From positions 43,533,235-43,597,234 of the forward strand of contig NC_044388.1 of assembly GCF_006542625.1 (NCBI RefSeq): DNA of 64,000 nucleotides. The letters run 5' to 3'. Of this stretch, positions 22,645 to 33,904 are shown one piece after another. Every line of letters starts with the position of its first letter. The stretch's first letter is position 1. The notes under the pieces were generated by a model. The model searched no databases. It saw only the letters and a program-made list of their open reading frames with translations, and was not told where the DNA came from. The position numbers were made by a program, and so were the translations under genes. This DNA comes from Nomascus leucogenys. Lineage: Eukaryota; Chordata; Mammalia; Primates; Hylobatidae.

Positions 22645-24120
22645 TTTCACCACAGCCAAACTAAGTGAGTAGTATTATAGAATTGGGGGCTGGGAGATTC
22701 CCTAAGGAAGGAAAGCTGGAGAGACGAAAAAAACAAAAGCATATTTCCACTTGAACAGATTTGATAGATTTTGACCAACCCACAGCTCTTTCTGGGTTCT
22801 GTAATGAAAGGCAATCGGATGCAATGGAAATCCTGTTTAGAAGCCAGGAAACCTAGGATTAGTCCTACCTTGGTCACTACTACCTGTAGCAGCTCTCTAA
22901 ACTCAAATATCTCATTCTGATGAGACAGGGAAAAATAAATGCCCACCTTACCTAAAATGATTCTGGTAAAACTTCAAATGAAATTATGAATGCAAAACTG
23001 TCAAGAATAAAGGATCATGCAAATATATGTTGCATGCAAATAAAAATAAAACTAGGAGATCTGTGTTCCCCACTGTGGTTTCACATATCTTCCCTTTGAG
23101 AAGCCAAAAGAAAAATCAGTGCATTGTGGCTCTGAGGCCCATACCTCGCTTAACGTTGGCAGTTCACTTTAATTGTGCTCGAAGGCATGTTGAAATGTCC
23201 TCAGGAAGCAGGAAAGGGTAGCAGCTAAAAGTTGAAAACAGTACTGACGTCACGCTATGCTAGTTTCTTTCTAGGAACATTTGTATCCTGTCTGTCTTTG
23301 CTTTCCAGCTAATTAACAAGCCCGTGACCTTCCTTAGCATGGGGATGACCACAGTCTAGCGTGGAGCAGCAGGAAGTGGACGGCCATGGAATTGCAATCC
23401 AGCTGCGTCCCAGCTCGGTGGAGGGCCAGAGAAAGAAGCCAGGCATGGGGGCTCTCTGAGAAGCTGAGCACTTCTGGATGGGAAATTTGTTTGAAAATAG
23501 TCACATGCAGGCAAGGGGTGAGCACGTAGAATTATGCACAGGGCCTGTTTCACCCAGTTTCCCAGAGGAACCTGCACTAATTGTTCTCAGCCAACAACAC
23601 AGAACAGTTAATACTCTGCTCCGAACAGGAAAGCAAGGCTTTTGCCCACGTTCCTGCTCATGCCTGCCAGACTATGGCAGGAGATGGGAGGCGCAGCCAA
23701 AGGAAGCTCCAGCCAGCTTCTCAGCAGGGAATGCTCATGTGTAGGTGACTGTCTGCAGAATGGGGATTTGAGAGGTATACCCGCTCCCTAAATGCAACCC
23801 TCTTATCCCCCCAACAGCCTGCCAAGTTGCTGCCTCAAATCCCCACAATTCAGACAGTTCCTCTAGAGGCACAGTATTGTCACCAGAAAGCCCCGTTAAA
23901 ATGCAGATATGGGGAGAGGGTAGATAGGGAGAGAGACTAATAAACCCATTAAACCATTATCCTCCATTGAACCATTATCCCCTAGGAAAGGTAATGTCGG
24001 GGGAAGGGGATTCAGAGAGGGTGATTCCATAGGGGACCAGAATGAGGACCCAAGATACTTGAGGGGAATGAAGAGTCCTGAAGATACATTTTGCCTGTCT
24101 CTGAGGCTGTTAAAAATTAC
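22645..24120. other. Repeat-poor non-coding stretch
   Basis: About 1.5 kb with no supported feature. The part from 23880 to 24080 is purine-rich. Confidence 0.35.
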
Positions 24121-24772
24121 TTAAAATGGAGGCAGGGTGCAGGGGAGTGGGTATGATTAATGGGTAAAAAGTATAGGTAAAAGAAATGAATACGATCCAG
24201 TATTTGATAGCACAACAGGATGATTGCAGTCAACAATTTATTGTACATTTAAAGAATAACTAAAAGAGTATAATTGTAATGTTTGTAACACAAAGAAATG
24301 ATAAATGCGGCCAGGTGTGATGGCTCACGCCTGTAATCCCTGCACTTTGGGAGGCCAAGGTGGGTGGATCACTTGAGGTCAGGAGTTCGAGACCAGCCGG
24401 GCCAACATAGTGAAACCCCGTCTCTCCTAAAAATACAAAAAATTAGCCAGGCGTGGTGGCAGGCGCCTGTAATCTCAGCTACTAGAGAGACTGAGGCAGG
24501 AGAATCACTTGAATCCAGGAGGTGAAGGTTGCAGTGAGCTGAGATTGCGTCACTGAACTCCAGCCTGGGTGACAGAGTGAGACTCTGTCTCAAAAAAAAA
24601 AAAAAAGAAAGAAAAGAAAAGAAGGAAAGAAATGACAAATGCTTGAGGTGACAGATACCCCATTTACCCCAATGTGATTATTACACATTGCACGGCTGTA
24701 TCAAAACATCTCATGTACCCCATAAATATATACACCTACCATGTACCCAGAAAAATTAAAAAGGAAAAAAAT
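24121..24772 (+). mobile_element. L1 3' end (L1MA/MB-like), split by an Alu
   Basis: TGATTAATGGGTAAAAAG, CAGTATTTGATAGCACAACAGG and ACTAAAAGAGTATAATTG precede the Alu. GCTTGAGGTGACAGATACCCC, CATGTACCCCATAAATATAT and ATGTACCCAGAAAAATTAAAAA follow it. Together they are the 3' untranslated end and A-rich tail of an L1. The ORFs are absent (5' truncation). Confidence 0.88.
24292..24642 (+). mobile_element. Alu SINE, S-like, inserted in L1
   Basis: The Alu body starts at 24309. The repeat AAAGAAATGAYAAATGC flanks it at 24292-24308 and 24626-24642 with one mismatch. The tail is A15 followed by GAAA/GGAA units. Confidence 0.96.
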
Positions 24773-26867
24773 TGCTTCAAATGCCCCACTACAAACTGTA
24801 ACATCTCCATGCACTTGGTCACATCCGACCTCACCTCTTGATTTACATAAAGAGAAGACAACAGCCTTCGTCTGTCATTTTGACTCCGGATTTTGCTAAA
24901 TGATTGTTTACATCTCAGTGCCCTGCTGGAGACTTCTGAGATGTGAGGTTCCCTGGCTGGAGCAGGTTTTCAGTACAAATCTGTAAAAACAAACTCTGAG
25001 TTTTGATTTCCAGATGGTATCTGTTAAGGTGAACACTGCTGCTTCAGGGACACTTTCAAGCTCATTTTCTCCTCCTAAACAAAATGAAGCTCTGGGCCCA
25101 GGGCAGCTTCCTTCCATTTTGCACTGCTTGGGTTCCTAGCAGCCTGGTCTTTCACTCTTTCTCAGTAGTTCTGCGTTGGCCCGGGATTAGGGACTAGAAC
25201 TGTATTTGCTTTCCTTGGCTGTGGCGCCCCCATTCAGAGCATCTGTATTACCTCACAACATATGGCACAGTGCACACTTTTGAAAGCAAGGAACTGGAAA
25301 CTTTCTCTTTTGGCAACATTTTCCCTAGTCGCCCTGGTGATTTCCACATGCAACACTTTCCATACTCATTGAGCACGGAGTTTAGAGGGTTTGAAATAAA
25401 AGGCCTCTCAAGCTTTCAGTCCTGGCTAAGAAAGCCCTCTCCACTGGATGCCAGAACAACGGGTTACTCCAAACACTTTGGATCTGACACATCAGTCAAC
25501 GCAGAGGAATTCAGGGGGCTCATGTCTCTTTGTACGGGTAGCCTTAATGGTAGATTTTCTCCCCCATGGTAACATTTAGCCCAGTTATGAAATCAAGCGA
25601 GACAGTCAGCTTTTGCAAAGGCAGGACTTCTGCTCCTTAAAAAGAAATGCAGCCAGCTATGCCGACGGGAGAAAGATAAGAATTACCTTGGGGAAGGGTG
25701 GCTAGATAGCCAGGGCCGCAGGGAGGAATTGCCACATAGGGACCTAATATCAGTTTCAGAGAGGCAGACAGCAACAGGAAAGTCACGGTGAAGCCACATC
25801 AGTGTATTGCTTTGCGCTGTGGTCAAGCCGAGAGAGCACACATTAAATAGCCTTTATGCCACCTTAGAATGCCAGGCAAGTAGTCACCAGGTAGACACAG
25901 GAAGCCCCTGAACATAAAGAATGCTGAGGATGTGTCTGAGACGCCCCCACCCCGCCACCGTCCTGTGTGACCCACACACATCTCTTTCTTTGTGTACCCA
26001 GACAGGGGTGAGAAGTAGTATCTTAGGGTGAGAAGTAAGCAGAGCTAAAGGCTGCAAGGTGGAGCATTTTAATCTTATCAGATACCGGACACTACCCAAA
26101 GTGACAATTTAAATGATCGAAGCTTTAAACTAGGTTGTCTGGACGTTAGTGACTTATTTGCCTTCTAACCAGGATGTGAGGCGGGGTAGGGGGAAGGCCA
26201 GCAGAATTACAGACAGCATAAACGAATTGCGTCTTTCTGCACAGCCTGCTGAAAGATAGGGTAATTGTCATTTTGCTACAGAAAAGGCAGGACCTGCCCC
26301 TCTGTTTCTCAGCCCACACTGTTTCTCTATCTTGCCACACAAACAGAAACTTCTGGGCTTTTGCTCCTGCCCAGATCCTCCCTGCGGATGAATACTTGTG
26401 ATTTCACTTACAATCTGCTCCTGGAGATGTGGGCTATCAGGCGCCCCCATCCCTCACTTGCGTCTGCTGGCAGTGCCGGCACATTTGGCATTTGCTCATT
26501 TTCCCTCTGCACATTCTTCCGAAATCTCGAACTCCAGGGAGTTCCCCCTTTGTCCCCTCCTGCAGTCCCAAGGGGCAGGACCAGACTAAAACTCAGACTG
26601 ACTTCAAAGCAATGAATGAAAATGCAGAAAGAAATCTTGGACAAGAGTCTCAAATCAACATGCAAACTGACAAAAGGCAGGCTCCTTTAGTGCATCTTAC
26701 GTAGAAGATGCAGTCCACAGTAGATCCACGATGAAGGCCAAGAAAAGATGAACCAGGCTTTTGTGCTTCAATTATTCCCTGCTAAAGACAGCGCCCTCCT
26801 CTTTTACCTCATTACCACTTTCACTCTACCTACCCCATGTCTGTCCTTCTTGTTTGTATATTTTGTT
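24773..26867. other. Largest repeat-free non-coding stretch
   Basis: About 2.1 kb without any repeat that I recognise, which is unusual in this Alu-dense window. A 100-codon plus-strand frame at 25270-25572 has no recognisable family. Lack of repeats can reflect regulatory constraint or chance. Confidence 0.45.
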
Positions 26868-27191
26868 CTTAAGGACTCTTTTTGTTGAGAGGGGGAGCAG
26901 GGACAGGGTCTCATTCTGTCGCCCAGGCTGGAGTGCAGTGATGTGACCATAGCTCACTAAAGCTTTGACCTCCTGGGCTCAAGCAACTCTCCTGCCTCAG
27001 CTTCCCAAATAGTTGGGACTACAAGTATGCAGCACTATGCCCAGCTAATTTTTTTATTTTTTGTAAAGATGGGGCCTCGCTATGTTGCCCAGGCTGGTCT
27101 TGAACTCCTGAGCTCAAGCAATTCACCTGCCTTGGCCTCCCAAAGTGTTGACATTACAGGTGTGAGCCACCATGCCCAGCCCTTAAGGACT
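26868..27191 (-). mobile_element. Alu SINE, J-like, 10-bp TSD
   Basis: Reversed Alu (about 26878-27181). CTTAAGGACT at 26868-26877 and 27182-27191 is the target duplication. The tail is decayed to TTTTTGTTGAGAGGGGG. Confidence 0.94.
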
Positions 27192-27204
27192 GTTAATTAA
27201 TAAA

Positions 27205-27350
27205 AAATGATGACAATAGCTAATGCTTAGTGAGCACTTCCTATGTGCCAGGCTCTCTGTGAAGGGCTGGTCCTATGAAGCCACGTAATCTCTTCTGAGA
27301 TTGAAAAAATATTTAGGATTGAAAAATAAGCTGAGGAAACTGTGGTAGGG
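27205..27350 (-). mobile_element. MIR SINE, reversed
   Basis: TAGCTAATGCTTAGTGAGCACTTCCTATGTGCCAGGCTCTCTG is the antisense MIR 3' end. The later AGCTGAGGAAACTGTGG fits the core. Confidence 0.65.
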
Positions 27351-27519
27351 GATGTGGAAAAGCCAACTGAAGCTGCTGGCTTGGAATAGGAACAAGACAC
27401 ACACTCACAAAATACAATGCTCCACTCTCCTCTTTTTTAGCTAATTTCCAGACTTCCCGCTTCCTTTGGCTGCCAAAATCCTCCACATTGCGGCTGACAC
27501 TCAATGCCTCCATCTACTG

Positions 27520-28300
27520 TTCCCTAAACCGCGGACTTCCACCCCCACAATTCTATTGAAACTGCACTGGCTGGAGGTTGCCAGGACTTTCTTCTGGCCA
27601 AACACAATGGTTTTCTCCCCAGTCCTCAGCCTTTCTGACTTCAGGGCAGTACTTGACGTTGTTAATGACCCAGCCTTCCCAAGGCACTTTCCCACCTTCT
27701 TCTCCCCTGTTTACCTATTTGCTGTGTCTTCCAAATGTGCCCCTGAGCATGGCTCTTCTGCAGGGCTCTGATCACCCTGGGGCCCTCTTTCCCCTAGACA
27801 GCTCCTCTCATGGTTTTAACTAGAAGATCTTTGCTATGACTCCCAAATTTACCTCTTTATATGGTTTGGCTCTGTGTCCCTACCCAAATCTCATCTTGAA
27901 TTGTAATTCCCATAATCCCCATGTGTCAAGGGCAGGACCTGGTGGGAAGTGATTGGATCATGGGGGCAGCTTTCCCCATTCTGTTCTCGTGATAGTGAGT
28001 GAGTTCTCATGAGATTTGATGGTTTTATAAGTGTTTGACAATTCCTCCTATGCACGCATTTGCTCTCTCTCACCTGCCACCATGTAAGACATGCCTGCTT
28101 CACCTTCCACTATGATTGTAAATTTCCTGAGGCCTCCCCAGCCATGCTGCACTGTGAATCAAATAAACCTCTTTCCTTCATAAATTATCCAGTCTTGGGA
28201 AGTTCTTTATAGCAGTGTGAAAATGGACTCATACACTTCTCCAGCCCAGACTCTGCCCCTGTGCCCCTAGGTGCTCCCTTGTTCCCCTTGGCCCTCGAAA
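27520..28300 (+). mobile_element. L2 LINE reverse-transcriptase relic, split by an LTR
   Basis: CAATTCTATTGAAACTGCACTGGCT, GTACTTGACGTTGTTAATGACC, CTCATGGTTTTAACTAGAAG and GACTCCCAAATTTACCTCT follow the sense strand of L2 ORF2. The 'LDVVND' translation corresponds to the FDTVDH-type reverse-transcriptase motif of that family. After the LTR, CTCCAGCCCAGACTCTGCCCC continues the same text. Frame is broken, so it is non-coding. Confidence 0.72.
27857..28235 (+). mobile_element. MaLR solo LTR (MSTA-type) inserted in L2
   Basis: TATATGGTTTGGCTCTGTGTCC at the 5' end, GTTCTCGTGATAGTGAGTGAG, AATAAACCTCTTTCC, and ends GACTCATACA. About 379 bases, plus orientation, no internal region. Flanks CCTCT (27852-27856) and CTTCT (28236-28240) are a 5-base target duplication with one mismatch. 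It is a separate insertion from the LTR at 14976. Confidence 0.95.
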
Positions 28301-28870
28301 GTTTTGCTGAAAAATCAGCTCACAAAAGGCAGATTAAATGTGTATGCCTTCGGAATGAAGACCCAAAGATGCAGGGGAAATTGTCCTTTTTTATGCTGAG
28401 GTTCAACAAAGTATGGATAGTCCTGTAGAAATATGATTGGACAAAAAGGGAACCATCTAATGCTGATAGACAGAGTGGAGACACCCAGCAAGGACTGTCT
28501 GTCTAGATTCTTCTTGGCCTCTCTGAGCAGCACTCCTTCCTTCTGGGTGTGGGGCAGGACCCTCTCTGGAAAGGGGGTCCTATGACCTACAGTCCAATCA
28601 GGGAGGTCAGAAAATTTCCTTATGGCAAATTTTTAAACAGAAGGCAAAGGGAAAGTTATAGAGTAATATTTTTAGTTTTTATGGCTTGCTTTGGGGGGAA
28701 GGTGTTCTGGTTTCTAAGACCTGCCTTGGGGAAGAGAGATTCTAGTGTCTCTGGCTAGTCTCAAGGGAGGATGGGACTGAGAGACAGGAGGGCAAGAGAA
28801 GATCAGAGAAAAACTTTTGCTTCTGAGGCCTTCATTTTGAAGCATTGTTTTCTGAGCCCCAATAACCCAA
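28301..28870. mobile_element. Possible ERV LTR relic, unnamed
   Basis: CAAAAGGCAGATTAAATGTG, AATATGATTGGACAAAAAGGGAACC and CTTGGCCTCTCTGAGCAGCA give an LTR-like impression familiar from human repeats. No ends or target duplication could be fixed. Confidence 0.35.
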
Positions 28871-29089
28871 ATCCTTCATGTCTCTGAATAAACTTTTCTT
28901 CCCTCAAATTAGTTCCTCTTCCAAATATGCCTATGTCCCATTGTCTCTGAGGAAAACCCAAGCCCAATACCCTGAGTCGTCTTCTACTCCCCCACCTCTT
29001 CCAATCCACACATCCAGACTCCAAAACTGCCCCACTGCATGCTCTCTCTCTCTCTCAGAAATGCTAACTCTCCATACCTCAATATTTTC

Positions 29090-29494
29090 CTAAAGTACTT
29101 CATTTGAAAGCAGTTTTTGCTAATCAACACTTTTAGAATAGACATTCCACTTAGAGAAATCTATCCTAGGGAAATCATCAGAGATTCATGAAAACAAAGA
29201 CTAATGTGTCTGAATCTCAACTAGGAACAACTTAAATGAAGAGGACTGAGGGCCTTAGTTAATACATTACGGTGTGTCCACTGCAAGGGAATGGTGCAGC
29301 CTTTCACAATTGGGCTTCAAAAGGATATTTGATGGTATGAGAAAATGTTTATCCTATATTGGTAAGTGAAAAAAAAAAAGACAAGGGAGAGAGGAGTGAA
29401 TAGGCAGAACATAGAGGATTTTTAGGGCAGTGGAAACACTCTGTATGATAATACAATGAGGGATATACTATGTCATCCTACATTTGACAAAACC
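29090..29494 (+). mobile_element. L1M LINE 3' region, first part
   Basis: Old L1 sense text: AATCTATCCTAGGGAAATCATCAGAG, GGAACAACTTAAATG, GTAAGTGAAAAAAAAAAAG, then GAGGATTTTTAGGGCAGTGGAAACACTCTGTATGATA and CATTTGACAAAACCC. It stops at about 29494 and resumes at about 30138. Confidence 0.72.
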
Positions 29495-30137
29495 CTGGCA
29501 GGTCTTAGAAACCCTAACCACTTTCCCCCAAACCAGCCATAAAACCTAAAATATTATTACTCTCTAACTTTCCCTCCACCTTCTGTGTAAAAATTGGCCC
29601 TAAAGAAATAATCTGGCCAGGCGCGGTGGCTCACGCCCATAATCCCAGCACTTTGGGAGGCCGAGGTGGGCAGATCACTTGAGCTCAGGAGTTGGAGACC
29701 AGCCTGGCAAACATGGTGAAACCCCATCTCTACTAAAAATACAAAAATTAGCTGGGCGTGGTGGCAGGTGCCTGTAATCCCAGCTGCTCGGGAGCCTGAG
29801 GCAGGAGGATCACTTGAACCGAGGAGGTGGAGGTTGCAGTGAGCCAGGACCATGCCATTGCACTCCAGCCTAAGCAACAAGAGTAAAACTCCATCTCAAA
29901 AAAAAAAAAAAAAGAAAAGAAAAAAGAAAAAGAAAGAAAGAAAATCTGACCTACCTGGTTTGGCTGTAGGTCATCAGACCCCCATTCCAGCAGTGTCCTG
30001 CCCCATACCCAGAAGGAAGGCACTCTGCACAGAGAGGCCAAGAAGAATCTAGGCAGACAGGCCTTGCTGGGTTTTTCTGCTGAGTCTGTTAGCATTAGGT
30101 CATTCCCTTCTTCTCCAATGTATAATAAAAGTTAAAC
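29495..30137 (+). mobile_element. Probable LTR insert splitting the L1
   Basis: The L1 text breaks here. The insert, after subtracting its own Alu, is about 310 bases, starts near TGGCAGGTCTTAGAAACCC and ends near GTATAATAAAAGTTAAAC with a polyadenylation-like AATAAA. This fits a small ERV1-type LTR, but the family name and a target duplication are not certain. Confidence 0.45.
29615..29943 (+). mobile_element. Alu SINE, S-like
   Basis: Complete element from GGCCAGGCGCGGTGGC to a long A/GAAA tail. It sits inside the LTR-like insert. Confidence 0.95.
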
Positions 30138-30376
30138 AGAATATACAATACCAACAGTGAACCCTAATGTAAATTACACTGTTTGAATTATAATGATATG
30201 TTAGTGTAGGTTCATCAGTTGTAACAAATATGCCCCTCTGGTGAGGGACGTGGATAATGGGGAGGCTGTGCATGTGGGGTCAGTGGGTATATGGGAAATC
30301 TCTGTACCTTCCACTCAATTTTGCTGTGAACCTAAAACTGCCCTAAAAAAGTTAGGTCTAAAAAAAAAAAAAAAAA
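30138..30376 (+). mobile_element. L1M 3' untranslated end and A tail, second part
   Basis: AGTGAACCCTAATGTAAATTAC, TAGGTTCATCAGTTGTAACAAAT, GGAGGCTGTGCATGTGGGG, ATATGGGAAATCTCTGTACCTTCC and TTTTGCTGTGAACCTAAAACTG are the L1 3' UTR in order, ending in an A run. Confidence 0.8.
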
Positions 30377-30388
30377 GAAGAAGAAGAA

Positions 30389-30686
30389 GCTGGGCATGGT
30401 GGTTCATGCCTGTAATCCCAGCACTTTGGGAGGCTGAGGTGGGTGGATCACTTGAGGTCAGGAGTTCAAGACCAGCCTGGCCAACATATCGTGAAACCCT
30501 GTCTCTACTAAAGAAAAAAAAAATTAGCCAGGAGTGTTAGCAGGCACCTGTAATCTCAGGTACTCAGGAGGCTGAGGCAGGAGAATTGCTTGAACCCTGG
30601 AGGTAGAGGTTGTAGTGAACCGAGATTGCACCACTGCACTCCAGCCTGGGCAACAAAGCGAGACTCTGTCTCAATAAATAAATAAA
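30389..30686 (+). mobile_element. Alu SINE, S-like
   Basis: Starts GCTGGGCATGGTGG right after a GAA-repeat extension of the L1 A tail. It ends in AATAAATAAATAAAG. Target duplication is masked by GAA repeats on both sides. Confidence 0.94.
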
Positions 30687-30709
30687 GAAGAAGAAATAAG
30701 TTTTACCTT

Positions 30710-30710
<1 letters not shown>

Positions 30711-30748
<38 letters not shown>
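30711..30748. repeat. (CA)n microsatellite, about 19 units
   Basis: Uninterrupted AC dinucleotides of about 38 bases just downstream of an Alu; likely polymorphic. Confidence 0.97.
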
Positions 30749-30749
<1 letters not shown>

Positions 30750-31259
30750 ACAAATAGGAACGTACACCATGAATCCTATCTCAACCACTCTCTTCTTGGC
30801 TCATTATACCCCAGCAACCTCCTCTTCTTTCATTTCTCTTAAGGTCTTTCCTCCTTCACAGGACATTTGCACACATCAGGACAAACTGTGAAAGGCTTTG
30901 AAATGGGGGAAGAATTTGTAGGCATTCTGACTTACTCTTCCTAGTCATCTCCATCTTTCATTTTCTGAGCTAGAGACAACTCTGCAAGTTGTAGATGACT
31001 AAGAGCAATGTAAGGATTATTTTCCATATGTCGATACATTCTATCTAGCGGAGGGACAACTAACCTTCATCCACCGAATTTGGAATCTTTGACGTGTTCA
31101 TTTCAGCATTCTTGATTGAACTATGTAAGTGCGGTACTTTGAGTTAGCCTTTGAACCAGTTGTAAGATCTTAATGTTTCCCTCATTCATTAATGAGGTTA
31201 AAGAGGTTAAAGATTAAATAAAATCTTTGACAGATGTTCATCTTATCATGATTCACTTG
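30750..31259. other. Non-coding stretch, nothing recognised
   Basis: No supported feature. Confidence 0.35.
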
Positions 31260-31556
31260 GTTTTTTTTTTTTTTTTTGAGGGTCTCACTCTGTGGCCCAG
31301 GCTGGAGTGCAATGGTGCAATCATGGCTCCCTGCAGCCTTGACCTCCCAGGCTCAAGTGATCCTCCTACTCCAGCCTCCTGAGTAGCTAGGACTTATAGG
31401 TGCATGCCACCAGGCCCAGCTAATATTTGTGTGTGTGTGTGTGTGTGTGTGTTTGTAAAGATGGGGTTTCTCCATGTTGCCCAGGCTGGTCCCAAACTCC
31501 TGGGTTCAAGCAATCTGCCCACCTCGGCCTCCCAAAGTGCTGAGAGTACAGGCGTA
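31260..31556 (-). mobile_element. Alu SINE, J-like, with internal (GT)n
   Basis: Reversed Alu with a T17 tail. The A-rich linker has become a GT repeat at 31428-31452. The element stops at GAGAGTACAGGCG, lacking the last bases of its 5' end. Confidence 0.93.
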
Positions 31557-31609
31557 ATTAGCCTCTTAAAGAAATGCATCCTTTAACACACCTGTTATGT
31601 GCTTCTCTC

Positions 31610-31790
31610 TCTCTTCATCCATCTCAGCCCTGCTCATCCTTCAGGTCTCAGCTTCAATGTTGCATCCTGGGAGAGGCCTCCTCTATTCTAGATCAGGTCT
31701 CTCAGATTTATTCTCTTGCTTGTCTCTTTCTTCACAGCACTTGTTACAGTTGATAATTATGTATTCTGTGGGCTCACTTATGTCTGGGAA
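31610..31790 (+). mobile_element. L2 LINE 3' fragment
   Basis: CTCATCCTTCAGGTCTCAGCTTCAATGTTGCATCCTGGGAGAGGCC and CACAGCACTTGTTACAGTTGATAATTATGTATTC follow the L2 3' consensus in sense direction. Confidence 0.75.
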
Positions 31791-33125
31791 TGAAATTACC
31801 CATGATTTGAATCTCCTTCTTTATATTTTTCTTCATTTGACACATTTCTATAATGAATATGTACACTTTTACAGTTTTTTAAATGTTATCTTTAATCACT
31901 ACTTTCAAAAGGAAAAGAAAAAAGAATTGTGGTATTTTTACTGTCAATTGCCCTTTGCAGTTCCAGGGAAGCTTGCCTCTCCAACTACCCCAGCCCACCC
32001 AGATTACTCCCATACACAAACTCCTATTGCAATTCTATTGTGTTTCACGCAGTTATACTCACCAGAGCATCCAGTAACAACATCACAAGCACCTGTGTGT
32101 TTAGCACTGTGCTGGAAGCTGTAGGGGGTGGGGTGGGGGATGCATGAGACCCTAAAAAGGGTAAGTTGTGCTTCCTACTCTAGAGGAATTTATGACCTTA
32201 TGGTGGTACAAGACATAGAAGAAAAGTTAAATAACAATGTGCAGTATTATTTAACAAAGCGCCATAGCTTTACCTAAATGTTCAGGCTTGAGTTTACCGA
32301 AGGCCAGAATGGTCATACAGCCTTATCGTATGATCTCAGCCCACATGTTTGTTAGTCTTGTGAGTTAGACTACGGTGCAACTTCATGGACGGCAGGACCA
32401 CATCTTTCTTGGCTTCTTTCGTGTAAACTACAGTACTGAACGCACAGCCCAGGCGCATAGCAGAGGCTTCTACCGATTGATTCACTTACTGTCCAGGACA
32501 ACTGGCTGGGTCATTTCTCAGCACATAGCTTCTCCAGGAGATAGGAAGTTTTACTGAGCCTCTCCTCACTCCAGCATAACATGGATCTAGTCTTACCACG
32601 TAAGTGTCCACGTTGTTGAAAAGTGATAGGCTTGCAATGGCTGGATTCCTGCTGGGTCTGCTTAAGGGAGGTGATGGAGAATCTTGCAGCGGCTGGTGAA
32701 ACAGAGAAGCCTGGGCACCTGGGCAGGAGATTTTTCTACAGTGGTGGAGCAGCAATGGCCACTTCCAGCAAGTGGTTCTGTTCCAAGATCCCAGGGCTCA
32801 GAGAGCAAGAATGTTTCCAGGAAGATGGGCCATTGCTTAAACAGAGGCTGGAGATTCACCACCTTTACACACTGGGTTAAAATATCTAGCTCTTTGGTCC
32901 AATCACAGGGGTGTCAGCTGTTGGAAAACAACCTAGTCCTAACGACCACCTCTAGTTCAGGAGCATCGAGGTCAGAGCTCTGCCATTACCCTGCTGTTTT
33001 GCATCGTGCATAACACCTGCCTTCTCTCAGGCCTCCTTGAAAATGCTCCCCACTACCCACAGCTGAACCCCTAGTATAGAGACATGACCCTGGCCACTTC
33101 CAGAATGGATTTACAGTGTAGCCAC
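31791..33125. other. Non-coding stretch with a possible L2 3' end
   Basis: Mostly unrecognised. At 32366-32495, ATGGACGGCAGGACCACATCTTTC..GCACAGCCCAGGCGCATAGCAGAGGC weakly resembles an L2 3' end. Several 60-110 codon frames lack family signatures. Confidence 0.35.
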
Positions 33126-33465
33126 AATAAAATAAGGTGGGCTAGGCCGGGTGTGGACTTATGCCTATAATCCCAGCACTTTGGGAGGCTAAGGTGGGTG
33201 GATCACCTGAGGTCAAGAGTTCAAGACCAGCCTGACCAACATGGTGAAACCCCGTCTCTACTAAAAATGCAAAAATTAGCCAGGCATAGTGGTGGGTGCC
33301 TGTAGTCCCAGCTACTTGGGAGGCTGAGGCAGGAGAACCACTCGAATCCAGAAGGCGGAGGTTGCAGTGAGCTGAGATGGAGCCACTGCACTCCAGCCTG
33401 GGCAACAAGAGCGAAATTCATTCTTAAATAAATAAATAAATAAATAAATAAAATAAGATGGACTA
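33126..33465 (+). mobile_element. Alu SINE, S-like, 19-bp TSD
   Basis: The Alu begins at 33145. AATAAAATAAGRTGGRCTA flanks it at 33126-33144 and 33447-33465 with two mismatches. The tail is an AAAT microsatellite. Confidence 0.95.
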
Positions 33466-33530
33466 GAGGAACTAGGATTGGAGAGGGAGCTACTTTTAAA
33501 TCATAATATTCTATATGTGGCATACCTTGC

Positions 33531-33832
33531 TTTTTTTTTTTTTTTTTAAGAGACCCAGTCTTGCTCTGTCACCCAGGCTGGAGTGCAGTGGCATGATCTT
33601 GGCTCACTGCAGCCTTGATCTCCTGGGCTCAAGAGAGCCTCCCACCTCAGCCCCACAAGTAGCTGGAACTATAGGCATGCGCCACCATACCTGGCTATTT
33701 TTTTTTTTTTTTTTTAGAGATGTGGTTCCACCTTGTTGCCCAGGCTGGTCTCAAACTCCTGAGCTCAGGCAATCCTCCCGCCTCAGCCTCCCCAAATGCT
33801 GGGATTACAGGAGTGAGCCACCACGCCTGGCC
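33531..33832 (-). mobile_element. Alu SINE, J/S-like, reversed
   Basis: T18 tail, two arms, and a second T17 run in the linker (33698-33715). It ends CCACCACGCCTGGCC. Confidence 0.94.
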
Positions 33833-33904
33833 TACCCTGCCTTCTTTAGGTGGTCTTAGAAACTAAAAATATGTTTCTCACTTTTCTGACCTCGAATTAG
33901 TTTG

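Noticed and set aside
30357..30376. A run after non-Alu sequence, considered as a processed pseudogene tail
   Set aside because: The preceding text is the L1 3' UTR, which explains the tail.
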